DNA from: Kipferlia bialata
Lineage: Eukaryota; Fornicata
Length of the DNA: 47,277 nucleotides
NCBI GenBank assembly: GCA_003568945.1
Contig: BDIP01000005.1
Span: 5,585 to 52,861 of the forward strand
Direction of reading: 5' to 3'
Shown in pieces: positions 1 through 13,371 of the stretch. The position numbers and the translations under genes were made by a program. Each line of letters opens with the position of its first letter. The first letter of the stretch is position 1. The notes beneath the pieces are model-generated. The model made no database searches, was not told where the DNA came from, and worked only from the letters and a program-made list of their open reading frames with translations.

Positions 1-2
1 TA

Positions 3-1281
3 CAAGAATATGGGTTCCTCACATTCCTAAAGGGGGCTAGGATGGCAGGCAGCCTGGACATCGGGTATGTATATATATATACTACGTGTATACAATTGTA
101 TACATACATATATATGACTAGTAGGCAGCCTAGACATCGGGTATGTATATATACATGTGCATGTGTGCAAGTACTACTACGCTATTCTATTCACATAATT
201 GTATATTCATGCCTGTTTTCGGGAGCAACGATGGTAGGAACCCTAGACATTGCGTATTTGTATATATATTGTCTTGTTTGTGACCCTGACCCCCAGGTCT
301 CTGACCGTTGTCAATGGCACACCCACAGCTGATGTCATAGGGCACACAATCAGGTAATAGATTATGTGGTATAGTATATATAGTGTATATAGTATACATA
401 TACACAATCAGGTACTGATATGTGGTATAGGCATATGTACTACTAAAAATACTATTGTGTAAATACTATTATATATTAATCAGCTGATGTCATAGGGCAC
501 ACCATCAGGTATTGTTATGTAGTATATACATATATACATAGGCATATATATTGGTAGGGATATATAGATACAGGTATAGTGAGTCTACACACGTTACAGC
601 TGATGTCATAGGCCACACAATCAGGTTAGGGATCACAAGTGTGTACACTTCTATATTTGTATATATGAGTATATGTATGTTTATATTTATATATGTATAT
701 GTATATCTTTATCCTTAACACCAGGTGCTTTGTGCACTTGAGGACATGTCTCCACGCTGTGCTCAGGTATGTTTGGACATGGCATTATATATCAACTTTC
801 CCTTTGTGTCTATATATGCATTTACTCCATTATACCATGTGTTCAAGGTCATTACTGTTATGCCAATTCCTCTATATCTCACCAGTAGGCCCTCCCTGCG
901 GTACCTCTTTGACTGTCCCTACCAACAGAAGGAGAACTGGGGTAACAGCGCGGTGGCACTCCTACCTCTGCCAGGTATATATTTCTACATGGTGTATCAC
1001 TATTGGTCTCTACCTTACTACAAGTATTTCTCTCTCTGACCCCAGGCAGGACTGATGTTGGCATTGTGTTCCCTGCTCAGCTCGGCACCATACAGGTACA
1101 CTTCTATCCCTCTCTCTCTCTCTCTCCCTACATCCTTTAACTCTCAGAATACTGTGCTATTTGGGGCCTATCACACACTATTTCTCTCTTTACACCCATA
1201 TATCCTCCTAATCCTCAGAACGCTGTCCGCTTTGCTGCCTATGTACAGTGGGACTTCCCTCTGAGTGGGTGGGCCATACAG
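3..1281 (+). CDS. 3' part of an unrecognised spliced gene, 5' end outside the window
   Basis: Exons read as about 3-66, 297-353, 725-766, 889-974, 1046-1095 and 1219-1281, ending in TGA. The phases agree throughout and each acceptor is of the CTGACCCCCAG or CTAACACCAG type. The roughly 120 visible residues run from QEYGFLTFLKGARMAGSLDI through YLFDCPYQQKENWGNSAVAL to AAYVQWDFPLSGWAIQ. There is no membrane segment and I recognise no family. The first two introns contain extra copies of the adjoining exon ends (reported separately), so which copy is spliced in, and whether short extra exons are used, cannot be settled. The introns are TA- and CT-rich, unlike the plainer introns of the next genes. 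Frame continuity makes the exon chain likely; function is unknown. Confidence 0.6.
49..270 (+). repeat. Three diverged copies of an exon end plus donor site
   Basis: The block GCAGCCTGGACATCGG followed by GTATGTATATAT occurs at 49-78, again with one change at 124-154, and more weakly at 231-270. Each copy spans the end of the coding exon and the first bases of the intron. Between them lies TA-rich filler. Confidence 0.75.
325..626 (+). repeat. Three copies of an exon end with donor site
   Basis: The segment starting CAGCTGATGTCATAGG and ending ATCAGGT is present at 325-356, 481-511 and 596-626, with one or two substitutions per copy. It encodes the end of exon 2 (TADVIGHTIR). The copies lie about 155 and 115 bases apart inside the following intron, and each keeps an AG|GT donor. 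Confidence 0.85.
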
Positions 1282-2245
1282 TGAAGGAGGGAGAGAGAGA
1301 GAGAGAGAGAGGCACCATGATCTACGAGACTCTCTCGTCTGATACATCCTATTCCATATCGTGATCGACTCCCTTCGCCCATCCATTATTCGGAGGACCC
1401 GCCGAGACTTCTCAGGACTTCTAGAGACTTCTCTGCACTACATCCGCTTTGATAGACGGCGCCCCGCCGTCTACATCCTGTTTTTCAGACTGTCAGTTCC
1501 CCTACTTGTGCTTAGTGGTACTGAGACTCCCTTCTAACTCGCGGAAAGTGAGAGGGAGATATATATGTGTGTGTTAGTTGTTGTTGCATCGAGTGACTAC
1601 AACCGGTTTAGTGTTATATACTAGTTGTCGTGTGGCGGCTAGTTTGTTTGGATTCATTCCTGTAAAGGAAATCTCCGCAACTCTAATATGAGAGTGGCGC
1701 AATAGAGTGTAATCATTAAGGTTTTTGTCTGGTTTTGGAGTGGCGGTCTTAGTCAAAGACTATTAGACTTGTGAAGCCGCACTATTACCTGTTCGATAGT
1801 TCTCTCCCCGTTCGACATGTAGAATATTGAGTCCCTATCAGGAGTCAGTGTATTTCCATATGTAGAAGGTCGCAAACTGGAATCCAGTGACGTAAACCTA
1901 TCGAGGCACAAACCTTGTACTGCTTCTAATAGTACCCAATATAGAACATTGGGAATGCTATAAACTCTGCATGTGAGGGTTTCATGCACTATTTACAGTA
2001 AACATTTGGGGACCAGTTCTATCAAATTTAGAGTCTCAACCTAAATAGTGAGGGTATCATTTCGCTGTTGAGATGATAGTAGTCTCTCCTGCCAAGTGAA
2101 CGCTTCTTCAGTTAGCTGTGTATCACCTTGCCAGTTACTGAAGTAGAGTTCCTAAGTAAGGGCTGTAGGAACCCTGACTGTGCTACTTCCATTTAGACGC
2201 TTAGACGCTTAGAGGCCTCGACAGTGATGGCAAGGTTGGGGCATT
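1282..2245. other. Intergenic, no gene seen; GA microsatellite
   Basis: This stretch between two plus-strand genes has a (GA)n tract at about 1289-1311 just after the stop codon. The longest open frame is about 78 codons on the minus strand near 1753-1989, with no splice-compatible partners. I see no RNA gene or clear promoter motif. It should hold the 3' UTR of gene 1 and the promoter of the next gene. Confidence 0.5.
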
Positions 2246-5200
2246 ATGGCCACATGTACTATGTATACAATGACATTTCTTTGTTTGCTTGTCTCTAACA
2301 ACTTCAGTTACGGGCCGCTCCGTTTCTGTGCATTGCTTGCATATCTCGCAGCATGTGCGTTTCTCTTGGTGTGGACGTTGGTCACTTCCATCTCAAAGCT
2401 CCTGCCCGATATTGAGGGTATCTCCCGTACTGTATCAATTCTAGACAAGATATGTGGCAGACGTTGGTGTGTGGTACTATTGCAGAACAGCCTTCTGGTG
2501 CTCCCACTGCAAACTATGTACACAGGTATTCTCTGGTACTCAGGCATCAGGCACCATGTGGGTTACATTGTGTGACACTCTATGAAGATCTCATTTTCTG
2601 ACAATCAGCTCTACAGTACAGCATTGTGACCCTGAGTGATATGGGAGAGACAGTACCCGTCACTACCTTATCAGAGACTCCAAACCCTGTACACATAGCA
2701 CTAGACACATCAACGCCAATGAGCCCAGAGTCTGGACCAGACACAACAGTGTACAACACAAAGCAATTGGCATGTGTAGCTTATGAAGCAATAGCTATGA
2801 TGCGTTGGGGTGCGTGGTTACAGTGTCTTGTGATGTGTGGGGAATTGGCCATGGGGACATGTGCAATCACCCGATGGTTACACTCTCTAGCTGGTGTTCT
2901 GGTAGTCTCCGCCCAACTTAAGGTGATATCATAAGACAGAGAGCCGCAATACTATAGAAGAGCGGTCGACTGAGATTTCAGGCTATTAATCCCAGACTCT
3001 GAGACTCTTTGGGGCATGCGATCAGGCACTAGCAGAGAGACTCGGTGACTACTGGACGGAGAGTGAAAGGGAAGGTAAATACCTCTTCTAGCCTCACATA
3101 CTATTGTATTCTCCTGCTCAATGGGTGAAGTATAGTTGTTAGTCACGATACTTTACGAAATACCAGTCGTATTGTCACACTTACGCAGCCCTACCTATAT
3201 CCGGCGTGCAAAGCCAATTCGTCAGGGTCATAAGCAAGACTGACATAGCGGTAAGGCGCAAGTGTCTACTTCATATTATCTCGGTACTTGTCTACATCCT
3301 GGACTAGTATATCATGCTGTCAGAATGTTCATGCATTGACCAGAAGGTATACTTCAACGTCTGTCTCTTGGCCTCGATTGGGGTGTTTGCCACTGGATCA
3401 GTGACTGATTGCACTGGCAGTCAACTACAGGTTGGCTATGGCTCTTGCATAATGTATCATATACGATTACTCAATAATGCTTGCTGCTACTGATTTGAAT
3501 ACTAGAACTACCTAACAACATGCATACCTATACTAGAAGAAATATACTACTCATTGACCATATAGGTGATAACTCTGTTCCTGCCTGTGTTCCTGACTCT
3601 CTGTGGCCTAACACTTACCCATCCCTGTGTGTTCAGTCACCATGCCAATGGAATGTGCTCATGGGTACTCAGCTCAAAGGTCACAGACATAATGCGTAGT
3701 GAGGTATGTTTCTATCAATTCCCGTATACTACTGTCGATCATTTGTACTGTGGCGTATATGCTGATTCCTGTACTGATAATGATATTGACTCTCCTATGC
3801 ATAGACTGACATTGACCCTGATAAGAGAGTCTCTTGTCGCTGCGTTACATCGTTGATCTTACTGACCTCAGACGTGCCAGTCATTTGCAGGCACTCACTC
3901 GAGTGTGTATCTGTACATGACATGGCTGCTTGTCGACAAGAGAAAGGAGACACCCATACCGAGACATGAGGTAACAAAGAATGCAACACACACTTGGCTT
4001 CCATACATGGTTTGTGATGATATATTTTCATTGATACACACTAACATCTAGATACTGACTCTTGTTGCCAGTCTGCAACAAGAGGACAGGTCACAGCGGC
4101 TTCGTGACATGTATATGCTTCACACTGTCGGTACCCCACGAGTGACAATGTTCCGCCATGTACGGTTCTGTTGATCATGTGTCTATAATAACACTGAGTC
4201 TTGCAATCATAGACTCTCACTCCAGTATATCCTCGAGGCAATCATTGAGCTTCCACCCTTTCTGCAGCGACATCTGGCTAGATGGGTGTTGCCACATGCC
4301 CTGCTTCTGAGAGAAAGGTATGAACAGACACTACTTCATTGAGGCTCCATGTGTAACCGGGCCCTTCACACAGAATCATGTAATCATTGTAATCTCTACA
4401 CAATCCTTACACCACAGAGCGTGGTTTAGGAAGACTGTCCTAGCTCAGAGGTACACTGCACCACTAAGGTTTCCTGGATTCTCCGAGAAGACCTATTGCA
4501 GCTCTGCAGGTAATGTTTTAACATCATGAGTTAGACTATATGGTTATTGTTCCAGGTTTTAAAGCATTCCGCAAGTTCACCTCTATTATGAATTGAGAAG
4601 TTTCTATTTATGCCCAGACACACTGTACCGCCTTTTCGATGAGATTCAGCGGATCCAAGGACTTGAAAGGTAACGTTCTCCACAAGTAGTGGAGGCATAT
4701 TGAATGACCTGCAGTCTTCTAGCTATTTGTAACAAGTTTCCTCACCACAGCTACCACTTAGCTGCCAAGCTAAATACTTACCATTTGGTCGCAGGAAGAG
4801 TAGATCTTCACAACGGGGGATACATACCCCATGACCCAAAGGTATACATCGTGGAGTGATATTATGTACTGTATATTATACATTATTTAAGTAGTGTTGG
4901 GTTGGGAGGTCATTTGAGTCTCTTGGGACTGGCCAGTGTATTGAGGCTGAGTTCAGGAAGTAGAGAATGAGCACTGGCTACCGATTGCAAGAGTGAACAG
5001 TAGATCTGAAGTCACATGTACAGCAAAGTTTCCAACCCTTCCACACACACCTTGTGAGAGGAGCCACAAGATCATGTAAGCAGTCTACTTGATTTGAATC
5101 ATTGTCTTATCGTATGGAAGACTGCAACTATTTGCAATTAGAGCCTGACTAACAGGTGGCCTCCAACCGCATTCCCTCAGGACACAGAACTGGCTAGATG

Positions 5201-8200
5201 CTTCCAGGCTCTATACATCAACCACCCCCAGGACCAGCATATGATGATGACTGAGTCGTGGTACCGGTTCACAATGCTGTACCCATATGATGTATGTATA
5301 CTGCCTAAATGTAATATATAGTCACAACACGATAGTGATTATGACACCTAACACCAACTAACACCAGCCGTATGGCCTTTGGATGCGCATGCTGGATCAG
5401 ATGGATCCTGATGTGAGGACATACATCATGAGTAACTGGGAACTAGGGGTAAGACAAACAACACATATATTATCTATGTGATATATATACTATGATCTAG
5501 TGTTGTAGTACCAGCATTATCTAGCCTTCAATTCAAATTCCGAGTTGGTAAACTGTTCACGCAGAAGGGAGCAGGTTCTAGTAGAGCATCTACTCTGCCT
5601 GGAGTCCTACGTAGTCTGACATCAGGGAGGAATGACAATTGCGACAGCTCTACCGTGTATATACGCAGTGGCCGGAATGAACGTATACAATGGGACTGAA
5701 AGGGTGGGTGACGGTTACATACCAATTCTTGGCTCAATACAATTCTAATACTATCTTACCCTCCTGGTCTTACGTAACAGTTCCGTATCCGGTTTGTGTG
5801 GATCGAGTTCATCGATATGAGGGACGACCAAGGACGGCCTACAGTGGTAAGGAAGTATACTCTATGAATCATGTGCCATGATAGAGACTCTATTTCAATA
5901 CCCAAACAGAAGTAATACGTATCATTGCTCTCTCTTGTGTTGACTAATACCACAGAGTCCTGGTATTGTCACATTCTTCTGGCATAGGAACCAGATGGCA
6001 TTGATGCGGAGGTAAGAGATGGTTCATACTGAGTATGAATCATACTCTCTACACTCTCCTCTTCTAAATCCCAGCCAAGTATCGCGTAACGTGAGTCAGC
6101 TGCTGTGGTATACGTGTTCTATATGTTGACCAACACCATAGTTACTGATATACAGAAGACATACTGCACATTTGGACATACCCCTTACCCTTCCACCACC
6201 ATTCGTTGAGAGTGCACCTTGTTGCTGTAGCGTGTGTGTCAAGAGACGTCTCAGCAGTATTCTACACGAAAGAGACTCAGTCAAGAGACTGAGAAGGGGC
6301 AGTGCTCAGTGCCTGGCCAAGAGGTAGTTTGACAGCAAGACAATACCAACACACACTAATATTTACAATCACTGTAGACTATTGTCATATTACACATCAA
6401 CACATTATTAATAGGATTATTAGTCGTAGTTCGTTTATCTCATTGTTTAGGTTCATGAAGCCAAGGGTGAAGAGCCCAAGGTGGCCTGTTGTGCACCTGC
6501 CCCTCTCACTGTTCACAAAACCCATACCTATGGTATCTAAGGCAAGAAACCACATACATATGTAACAACTATAACCTTGGGTTCCACTGGGGTTGAATAA
6601 GTACATGTATGTGTATGTAACACATTGGATGTAGAAGGAATATTCCACTGTTCTGTCACTATGTCACAGTGTGTGACTCCCACACTACACTGATACAGGG
6701 TAGACGGACAGACTTCTTCTATCGGTACCAAAGGGCATTGGAAGATACAAGAGCTAGGTACGGTTAATAATCGCCAACAACTATCCGCTTGCTTTTCACT
6801 CACTACAGACATGCACTGAACCACTTCAGTGCCAATGTGAACTACAACACCTCTCTCCTAGGCAGAGAGTGCAACGCACCTGGACTGCCGATGGGGGGCA
6901 TGTTCCTCTTCAACTCAATGGGGTATGTATCAGGCTCTAGTTTCTGGTATCAGAGTTTAGTACTATGTCTGCAGAGAGCAAGGGGAGGCAGCAACAGCTT
7001 ATTGCCTAACAGGAGGATGGGTAAATGCATATATACAATTACACCTGTATGTGGCATGTTCCTCTTCAACTCCACGGGGAACTTAACATGTTATAGTGAA
7101 CGGTCTTCTGTGTCCAATGGTTAGAACCCTCTCACACTAGCTACGAGGCCTGTGACGTGTCGCCAAACCAGTTTGCGACACTGATGCTATCGATAGCGGT
7201 AAGTGTTTCTTCCTTGTTTTCAGTGTTATATGTAGTTACTACTATGTCTTCAGGTATACCTTCACAGTACAAACCCAGGCAGCATACCCCTACTCCGCTG
7301 GACGAGACCCAAACCAGTCCACACTAGACACCCTCCATCTCACTCACCACTTGATACACTCAGTCCGTGCAAGTGATGGGGGAGTGACACTCATGAGTCT
7401 CTTACAGGTACGCACACTACTAGATAGTGGCAGAGCTGAAGATAGTGACTGGTCGACTCTTATATGTCTCTTACGTCAGAGCCTTGTGGCCGTCGTCGCA
7501 GGTCTGGCCATTGGCTTAATCCAAGGTAATAGAATACTGGAAGAACTATACACCCCCCATGTATAATATGAGTCATCGTAGACTAGAGGGTCCTCACAGT
7601 AGGAACAAACGCTGATGGGCGTGTTGCTGTGACTGCCAATCTCCACAAGGAGAGATGTGTTCACTCACACGCTGCAGGGTATGGGGTACATGTAGAGTAC
7701 AATCGTAACATTCATATTTACCACCATGCTGTAGTACTTTCACGGTAAGTGTTGCCGTACAATGGATGTATATCACTAACCGCAGTCTAGTCCTTGTTGT
7801 TGCCAAGCAGACAGGGATCCTAGAGCACCTACCCCTGGGCACGTGTGCCTTGATCAGAACACTCATCCTGGCAACGGCACCTGAGAGTATATGTGCACTG
7901 ATATTGGAGGTAGCAGGGTTTGTGTGCTTTTTCAGTATTGTACAGTCACGTATCTAATGCAATAGTTCATGTTGTCTCATCCATCAGGTCCAACGGTGTG
8001 TCAAGTGGCTGCAGTCAATGTCAGCCGAGGAAACCGCACAAGTCGTGGAGCTATCTCGGCCACAGGTATATCAAAGAGACACAATAGTGTAACCCTTACC
8101 CAATATCCACCCTCACTCCAGTTGGAAGACATCCTTCCCTCCATTCTGTCCGCACCTTACTCTGTGATGGCCAGTCTTCAGTCACTGCTACTGAGGTATG

Positions 8201-8734
8201 AGTGGGGTTCAGTAAGCACGTCTCGCACATAGCTGTGAACTCTGTTCAATCAAAGACACTGACTCACAAGATTGGTTAATATGTATCATTGTAATCCTAA
8301 CACTCCCAGAAGTATCGTTGCTCTATCTAGTATGGCGTGGTGTCGCAGACAGTGCCACAGAAGGAGGTACGATTAATGCGTGCTGACAGATTCTCTATAG
8401 TGACCATATGCATGGAGTGTCTCTGTATGTCTTCAACGCAGGTGGCAACAGGAGGTTAAGCAAAAGCGGAGGTTAGATCGGTATTCCCATGGGCTCAGTA
8501 CCAATTGGAAGGGCTCTGAGGAGAAGGTATATCAATCACAAGTTTGGATTATCACAAGTTGTGATTCACAACCATTGTGTGTAGTTTTTGATGTTCTGAC
8601 TCCAGCTTTGCGATGTCTATCGGAGTCTCCTGTACCTCCCTCTGCTTGAAGAGTTGATCACTCTGGCAAATATTCTTAATCTCAAGTACTTTGCGGCAAG
8701 GCTGAAGGACTTGAGAAGAGATGTTCGGAAATAG
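2246..8734 (+). CDS. Large spliced membrane protein, paralogue of the gene at 8954-13371
   Basis: About 25 exons give a protein of roughly 750-800 residues. The start MATCT at 2246 splices into exon 2 (IYGPLRFCALLAYLAACAFL), the first membrane segment. Further hydrophobic stretches lie in exons near 2840-2930, 3350-3430 and 3566-3650. The long soluble part contains MMMTESWYRFTMLYPYD (5250), RFVWIEFIDMRDD (5790), FFWHRNQMALMRR (5980), LHLTHHLIHSVRAS (7340), VAKQTGILEHLPLGTCAL (7800) and VKWLQSMSAEETAQVVEL (8010). The last exon ends LKDLRRDVRK before TAG. Nearly every one of these blocks has a counterpart in the same order in the minus-strand neighbour, which confirms most exon choices. The exon or exons at about 5520-5700 are uncertain: no frame joins cleanly. 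I do not recognise the family; a membrane-anchored scaffold or sensor is only a guess. Confidence 0.75.
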
Positions 8735-8953
8735 AATGGAATCGTATCATTCAGCTATAAGGATGCCAAACACTCACTGACCGAGTTTCTTATATAGACT
8801 TAAAGAGAGAGACGAAGGTCACACCCCTTAATGGACACTAGAACCACAGCTGCATCTTGAGATGAGAAGACCGAGTTTCTATGGATAGAACTGCTAATTA
8901 CTCACAAGTACCGTTGTTTGAGGCTCTATTCTATCATACCCTCACTCTTGAGG
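8735..8953. other. Short convergent intergenic spacer
   Basis: Only about 220 bases separate the stop codons of the two convergent paralogues. The sequence GACCGAGTTTCT occurs twice, near 8779 and 8869, as an imperfect direct repeat. I see no other structure. It must serve as 3' end for both transcripts. Confidence 0.5.
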
Positions 8954-11900
8954 TCAATAGTTAATGGTGTCCGTCTCTATCATGTCCCCCAACAACCTCT
9001 TGAACAGTGTGAGGTTACACAGAGACGCAAGATCCTGCAGGGTCTCTAGCAAAGAGAGGTAGAGCGTGCGAGAGAGACTGTGCTGGGAGTGCCAGACCTA
9101 GGATAGGAATTACGTCAATTCGGAGCTGCTATATGTATGTATATACGAATATATTACAGTTTCCGACTATACTTACTAAGATAATGAGTCTTCGAGTAAC
9201 ACTTAGTTACCTCCCCAGGGACAGAGAAGAGTGGTACCCCATAACACACAGTGCCACGGTCAGTGTGTCTACGCAGTCCATTGTACCTAAGTGAGGATGA
9301 GTCTCTACTACATTCATTATCTCCAGTCAACTATATTGCAGTGATATTGTGTTGTTATTGAGAAGGGTCCTATCTCACCTAGAGTCGAGAGAGCACCCGA
9401 GGGACACTGCGACATACACTCCCTTTACTAGAATGTGCTGCAGTGTTCCGAAGACGGAGTTGTCTACTGCCAGAACACTCGGGACCACTTCTTCCATCTA
9501 TTGTGTTAGAATCATAATAAGAGAACTGTATCACAATTAACAAACCAGCGGAATACAATATAATACAAGTATATGGGCATAGAGTATTGTATCCACCTCA
9601 GGAGGTCTGCACTGCAGTGACTGAGCCCGTTCCTCAGGGGTCAGGCTATCGAGCCACTGCACAAATCCCTGGTGATAAATGTGGTGTATATTGTGCCGAA
9701 GTAGCATCATCGAAGTACTAGAATATCTATGCATCATCGCACCTTTATCTTCAATATCAGGGATATGGTCCCAGTTCGAGTGGATGCCAGCTTCATGTCT
9801 CTGGCCAGAGCACAGCACCCGATGGGAAGGGCATCTAGTACCCCAGTCTGCTTGGCTGCTACCAACTCGACACTGGCAGTGAGATACGATTGCCCTCAAA
9901 GAGTTACCTCATACTACTTTTAGTGAATCATGACAAATACCTCATTGTCCATATATATATCCAATGTATGATCCTAGAGATGCATATCTAGCGGCAAGTT
10001 AGTGACTGATAACCACTGCCTATGGGAAGAATGCTATAAATTGCGTCTAATCGGCTACTTCACTGACCCTATTGCGTGTGCCACCGCTGGTGCTCTCCGG
10101 TGAAGGCACCCCACTACTGATACACGACTGTCTTGCAGTGCTTCAGGAGGAGATATTGGGTTCGTGAGGGCACCAATGAACAGAAACAGTGACTGGTCAT
10201 CAGGGTCTAGTATGTCATAATTGTATATGTATCATGGTTGAGTTTCATAGTATTAAATCATTGTAGATTGTATGAGTGGATTATCATGGGTGTATACTAC
10301 TGTACTATAACAGTACACACTGCTATCTCCATACCAGCAGAGTGGTTATGAACTTGGACCCTCCTGGACTGGCCCTGACACTGTAGACTAGCCTGTTGGT
10401 GCGATGCAGACGATGCAGTGCTGGTACTTCTCTGTAGGCTGCCTCTGACTTGATAGTGAGCACATAGGCCAAGTAACGACGCTGTGATACTCCTGAAGGC
10501 ATTAGTAGGAGTAGAGGACCGGATGTGGCTAAGTGTGCAGTGACATTGGTATTGTGATACCTGTAATGTCCATCCCTACTGCCCGGTAGAGATAGAGACT
10601 GGCCATTTCTACCCCTCTGCCTCTTGACATAGCGTCCAGGAGGTTTATGTTGAAACTGGACCGGCAGAACCTCTCTAGCAACGCACTGAAGGTAGTGTCA
10701 CGGATGGAGTGAGGACAATTATTTAGTTAAGCATATAGTGTAACACCACAGTAGTGTTGTTAGCTTACCTTGTCCTAGGATCCTGTACTTCGTGTAGATA
10801 CTGGCGCAACGCATCCATCGCATAAGGCTTTGTGGGCACCTTAAGGCTCCGGGTGAATAGGGCGAGAGGAAGATGTGGAACTGTGCCATTCTTGATCTGG
10901 ACACGGGGGATCAGCACTTTACAGGTTGAGATCGTAGGATGTTCTCCCACACAGCATTCACTAGAGTGTCTACGCCGGTGTCTGTGGTGCATACGACGGT
11001 GGCGCCAGCTCCTCTCCAGACGCATCAGCTCCCTGTGCCAATAGAGATTGGCCGACCCCGGCATTGTCAGGGGAGCCCCATTGGAGTCTCTTCTGTCGAC
11101 GTAGTGAAGGAATGACCATGGTACTATGCACTGAAAGGTTAAGAAAGAGAGACACCTAACATAATGAAGTGAGAATTTAGAATTGCCTACATGAATATAC
11201 ATATAGTTCTAAACATGATGGTGTTTGTCACATACCTTTGTCCCGTCGCCTAGCTCTAACTGAATACGGCCCACCGAATACGCTGAGTCTGGGTGGGGAG
11301 GGTGAACACAGTCATCCACCACAGCGAGGTTCTTGCTCCTCGTGTCTGACAACTGAATGTAAGGGAAGTGCTGACGAATGCTTACCTACTGCGTATAATA
11401 CACTGTATTCTGTAATCTGACGTCTCATAGACCGTATCTAGTAGACGTACCATTTTGTCGAGGACGTCCACATATGCGGTCTGTGGCTGGAAGTGAGAGT
11501 AGGATTTCACGTGTGGAGGAGATGTTCATTTGTTAAGGGGATATCCTTCTTCCCACCGATATTTACATTGATACTGATAGTGGTACTGAGTACCTTCTTC
11601 TCCAGTCTGAAGAGTGTCCACCACTGCTCACTCATGTAGGACACACTCGATTGGGGCATGAAATAGTACGGACACTGAGATGAGATCGTATACCGTGTAG
11701 GACATACTCGATTGTGTCATGAAAGAGCACATACACTAAGCTTAGCTCACATAACATAGTGGCAGGAACAATAAATGTAATACTATGTTCTAGAGTCTAC
11801 TGGCTATTGGATATTTACTAATTCTATACCTCGAAACACTGGGCTAGCTTGCCATGCAGTGGCACCGCCACAGGAGGAAACATCAGCCTACCAGTAACTG

Positions 11901-13371
11901 GTGGAGGTGGGGGTATAGGACCCGGTGGCATAACGACTGTGGTATCACGACGTGCACAAGACATTGCTATTATGGTGGGATCGTCATCCTCTAGCTCAAG
12001 GGCGCTATACACATGTGGGGCAATACGAGAGAGGCCATTCCCTGACACCAAGTAGAACTGACATAACCTGATGTCACAACAGGAGTGAGCAGGATAAAGC
12101 GGGTACGAGACATAATCCAGAGTACTGGTGGCCATTACGAATGAATGAAGCATATACCTGGTCGCTCTCAATATACACGGATCTTCTGATCCGAGGATAC
12201 TGAGGACGCTGTTGAGAGGAGCAACCGAGTTGTGTGCCAGAAACCCCTCGCCGACATCAACACTGTTTGCATGGGTAACCCCACTAGAATGCACTAGATC
12301 TCGGACAGGCCCTTGACAGACAAGCCAATCCCTGAGTGAGGAAGGAAGAGACAGCAGTATATGGTATTTGTGCTGTAAGAATAGAACAGAACAACTACGA
12401 TATAGCGTTTGACCTACCTGATTTTCAACACAGCTTCAGTTGGTAGCATTTTGCGACACAGCCAGGACTGAATAGGACCACAGAGTGCCTCAGTCAAGCG
12501 CATTAGGGTATACGTAAGTATGGAGATAGACGGTAGACCCTTTGGACCGGGGTAGTGACGTTCGAGAGGAGCACAGGACGGTAGACTGTCAGTGGTGGAA
12601 AGCGCCAGAAGAAGAAGCTGTTTGTTAGAGTGTGAAGTTGATTGGAGTAGGAGAATGAGAATGTGTAAATGCATGTATACTATACACACTATATACACGA
12701 TATATGCTATATACAGGAAGTTGTACTTGGCCTTGTTCATACAGAACGGATGTCTTATACTCAGATAGTACTACTTACCACTTCTGATGGTATGGGGAGT
12801 TCCGCTGAATCCTCGAAGCACACCCAGTGCACATACACTTGAACAGGAGACAGAACCGCCCCAGCATCCTGGGATGGTAAGAGTTTGCAGACTGGAGAGA
12901 GGAGCGAGGTTGTTGTAAGAACAATCCTTGAAAGTAATTGTTTACCAGGGTAACGGTGTTTCATAGTAACTTACCATGTCATCTACGTCTACACTCTCCA
13001 GCCAACGGAGAGAGGCTGTCAGGAGTGGATTGGGTATACAACGGAGCCTCGCGCAGGTAATAAGGAAGAGTATCATCGGTATGGTTACACACAGTGTGTG
13101 TGAGTACTGGGGCTGAAACCAGATATCAATACAACTAGCGAGCGTCGCTACTGTAGACCCCGAGAGTAAGATGCGAGGTGGGACACTACCTGACATATGG
13201 TCCCTCATAGTATGTAGTATTAACACAATAGTACTAGGCAGGATCACGGGCACCGCTCTTATTGCCAAAATCACGCCAAAATGTGTTGAGAGTATAGGTA
13301 GAGTGCTGGCTCCCAGTGTATATAGCCCGACCAGAGCATAACACAACAGGAGCAGAAGAAATATCCAGTAG
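8954..13371 (-). CDS. Large spliced membrane protein, inverted paralogue of the gene at 2246-8734
   Basis: Read on the minus strand, the chain begins with a strongly hydrophobic exon (YWIFLLLLLCYALVGLYTLG, about 13371-12970) and runs through at least 18 exons to TGA at 8954. Blocks matching the neighbour in order include YMSEQWWTLFRLEKK (11610), FLHYVDRRD and LYWHRELMRLERSW (11090-11010), LHRLHRTNRLVYSVRAS (10370), LVAAKQTGVLDALPIGCCAL (9850), FVQWLDSLTPEERAQSL (9630) and LFKRLLGDMIETDTINY (9000). A proline run (PPGPIPPPPPV, about 11920) and a basic His/Arg-rich exon (RHRRMHHRHRRRH, about 10990) are insertions absent from the paralogue. The first coding exon upstream of 13371 could not be fixed, so the start is open. 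Role unknown; by topology an integral membrane protein with a large soluble C-terminal part. Confidence 0.7.
11634..11750 (-). repeat. Tandem pair around an exon start in the gene at 8954-13371
   Basis: TGTAGGACACACTCGATTGG at 11634 is repeated as TGTAGGACATACTCGATTGT at 11695. Homology extends about 50 bases with a period of 61. The first copy is coding (start of the exon with SYMSEQWWTLFRLEKK); the second lies in the intron just upstream in the sense of transcription. Confidence 0.75.

Noticed and set aside
5620-5634. Possible 15-base intron (GTAGTCTGACATCAG) in the gene at 2246-8734
   Set aside because: It has donor, CTGAC and AG, but a longer intron ending at the same acceptor explains the region equally well and no other intron here is that short.
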